Part shown: piece by piece, positions 63,125 to 64,000 of the stretch
Layout: each line of letters begins with the position of its first letter
Position numbering within the stretch: position 1 is the first letter of the stretch
Source of the DNA: Hyphomicrobiales bacterium
Lineage (GTDB): Bacteria > Pseudomonadota > Alphaproteobacteria > Rhizobiales > Rhizobiaceae
Reading direction: 5' to 3'
Assembly: GCA_900471485.1 (NCBI GenBank)
Contig: UCEU01000011.1
Coordinates: 186,001 to 250,000, forward strand
DNA: 64,000 nucleotides
Program-made: the position numbers and the translations under genes
The notes under the pieces: model-generated
What the model was told of the DNA's origin: nothing
Seen by the model: the letters and a program-made list of their open reading frames with translations, nothing else
Database searches by the model: none

Positions 63125-64000
63125 CTATTCGGCCCACTCGATATCGGCGGTAAAGGCGATGGTGAGCCAGCGATTGACGCTCTCGTCGCCGATCGCCGCG
63201 CCGATCTCGTCGCGCAGCGCGTCCCACTCCTCGAGCCGTTTGGGTGGCAGCCCCTCGGGAACGATGAAATAGAGCTCGATCTCGGTGGCCCTTCCGACGC
63301 GGGCGACATAGGCGCGGTAGGAGATGAATCCCAGGCGGCGAACGGTGTCCGACGCGACCCGATCGACATGCTCCTGCAGGTCGACAGGAGCGATCAGCAG
63401 AATCTCGCTCAGCGCCTTCCAGATCGTGGTGATCGGGATCGGGATCATGACCAGGCAGACCAGCCCCAGCACCACGGGGTCGACATATCGGGCGATCCAC
63501 ACAAGCGGCGTCGGCTGCACGGCAAGACCGATGACGAAGGCGACGAGCAGAGCGAAGGCGATGCCGCCGGACATGATCCAGGCCTTGATGTCGAGCGCGA
63601 TGAAATCCGACTGCAGCCGCCGGTTCACGGCCGTCCCGATCCCCGCCATGATCGCGCAGACGACAAGCGTCGCACCGGAATAGAGGATCGCCGCCCCGAA
63701 ATGCAGCTCGTGCCCGCCATTGATGATGCTGATGATGGCGTTGATCAGCGCGTAGACGGCGACCGTGACGAGCAGGCAGCCGTTGAGCAGCAGCACGATC
63801 GGTTCGAGGTGCCAGAAACCCATGGTGAAGCGGTTGCGGATGCGGCCCGACTTGGCGTCGTTGCGCGCCGATTGAACGATCAGGCTCGACACCCAGAGCG
63901 CAAGCCCGGTCATGGCGGCGTCTGCGAGCGAGTAGACGCCGTCGAAGGCGATCGAGAACGAGCCGGAGAGGATGCCGAAGAAGATACCGAGCGCCGCGAC
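63125..64000 (-). CDS. Cation diffusion facilitator family transporter (N-terminus beyond window)
   Basis: The visible 291 residues contain the CDF helix with FDGVYSLADAAMTG, membrane helices III-VI and a C-terminal cytoplasmic domain (about the last 90 residues, DTVRRLGFISYRAYVARVGR) typical of metal-regulated dimerisation. The start is off the right edge. CDF proteins export Zn2+, Co2+, Fe2+ or Mn2+ by proton antiport; the metal is not predictable from what is visible. 116 nt upstream of the first decarboxylase gene, same strand. Confidence 0.85.
   Translation of the reverse strand, partial: VAALGIFFGILSGSFSIAFDGVYSLADAAMTGLALWVSSLIVQSARNDAKSGRIRNRFTMGFWHLEPIVLLLNGCLLVTVAVYALINAIISIINGGHELHFGAAILYSGATLVVCAIMAGIGTAVNRRLQSDFIALDIKAWIMSGGIAFALLVAFVIGLAVQPTPLVWIARYVDPVVLGLVCLVMIPIPITTIWKALSEILLIAPVDLQEHVDRVASDTVRRLGFISYRAYVARVGRATEIELYFIVPEGLPPKRLEEWDALRDEIGAAIGDESVNRWLTIAFTADIEWAE

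Overview
The window looks like chromosomal DNA of a Rhizobiaceae alphaproteobacterium (Rhizobium/Agrobacterium relatives). GC is high, and there are typical rhizobial neighbours such as a DUF2336 protein, BTLCP peptidase, DUF1489 protein, PilZ proteins, SecG with a long Ala/Pro tail, ParE, and the CTP synthase / SecG / TpiA block. Roughly 53 kb is ordinary backbone, interrupted at about 18.4-29.1 kb by one integrated phage-like element. No species call is possible from the sequence alone.

Layout. 0-3.2 kb: a CHASE2 protein (cut by the window edge), a FecR protein and two divergent citrate-synthase-family genes. 3.4-5.1 kb: a soluble PAS-PAS chemoreceptor. 5.2-5.7 kb: a MazEF-type toxin-antitoxin pair. 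5.7-9.0 kb: pyrG, secG, tpiA. 9.2-18.4 kb: hydrolase, parE, OsmC-like protein, AI-2E family permease, GNAT enzyme, hypothetical gene, a probable orphan immunity gene, DUF2336 protein, and a flavin reductase / nitroreductase pair.

18.45-29.10 kb: a compact element of about 10.6 kb bounded by a 12-bp direct repeat. It has a tyrosine integrase, a small XRE regulator, a RepA-like AAA ATPase, several small genes, a lambda-type tape measure protein with an embedded lysozyme-like domain, an HK97-type major capsid protein and further HTH proteins. I find no terminase, portal, prohead protease, tail tube or tail tip gene. It is therefore either a stripped prophage or a phage-satellite-like element that borrows the rest from a helper. 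The Shine-Dalgarno sequences of the capsid gene and of the gene before the tape measure both sit inside hairpins, and the capsid one also looks like an intrinsic terminator.

29.3-53.2 kb: backbone with thrS, yidD, an IscU/SufU-like scaffold, folE, hisI, patatin, CBS protein, rhomboid protease, PAS and PilZ proteins, a proline iminopeptidase-like hydrolase, BTLCP peptidase, D-Ala-D-Ala carboxypeptidase, sdaA, DUF599/DUF1624 membrane proteins, a LiuR-like MerR regulator, mgtE, a peptide-deformylase-like protein that has lost metal ligands, a BON protein, lipB and a tRNA-Leu(GAG).

53.4-64 kb: a leftward block read as an acid-stress or polyamine system. It holds two tandem Orn/Lys/Arg decarboxylases, a PotE-type antiporter, a periplasmic amino-acid-binding protein, a Crp/Fnr regulator and a GAF-GAF histidine kinase, preceded by a CDF metal transporter cut by the window edge.

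Intergenic signals include perfect palindromes between the citrate synthase genes and upstream of pyrG and tpiA, an 11-bp-phased TCGAATT array upstream of the BTLCP gene, a probable MerR operator, two candidate small-RNA loci defined by orphan terminators, and several convergent terminators.
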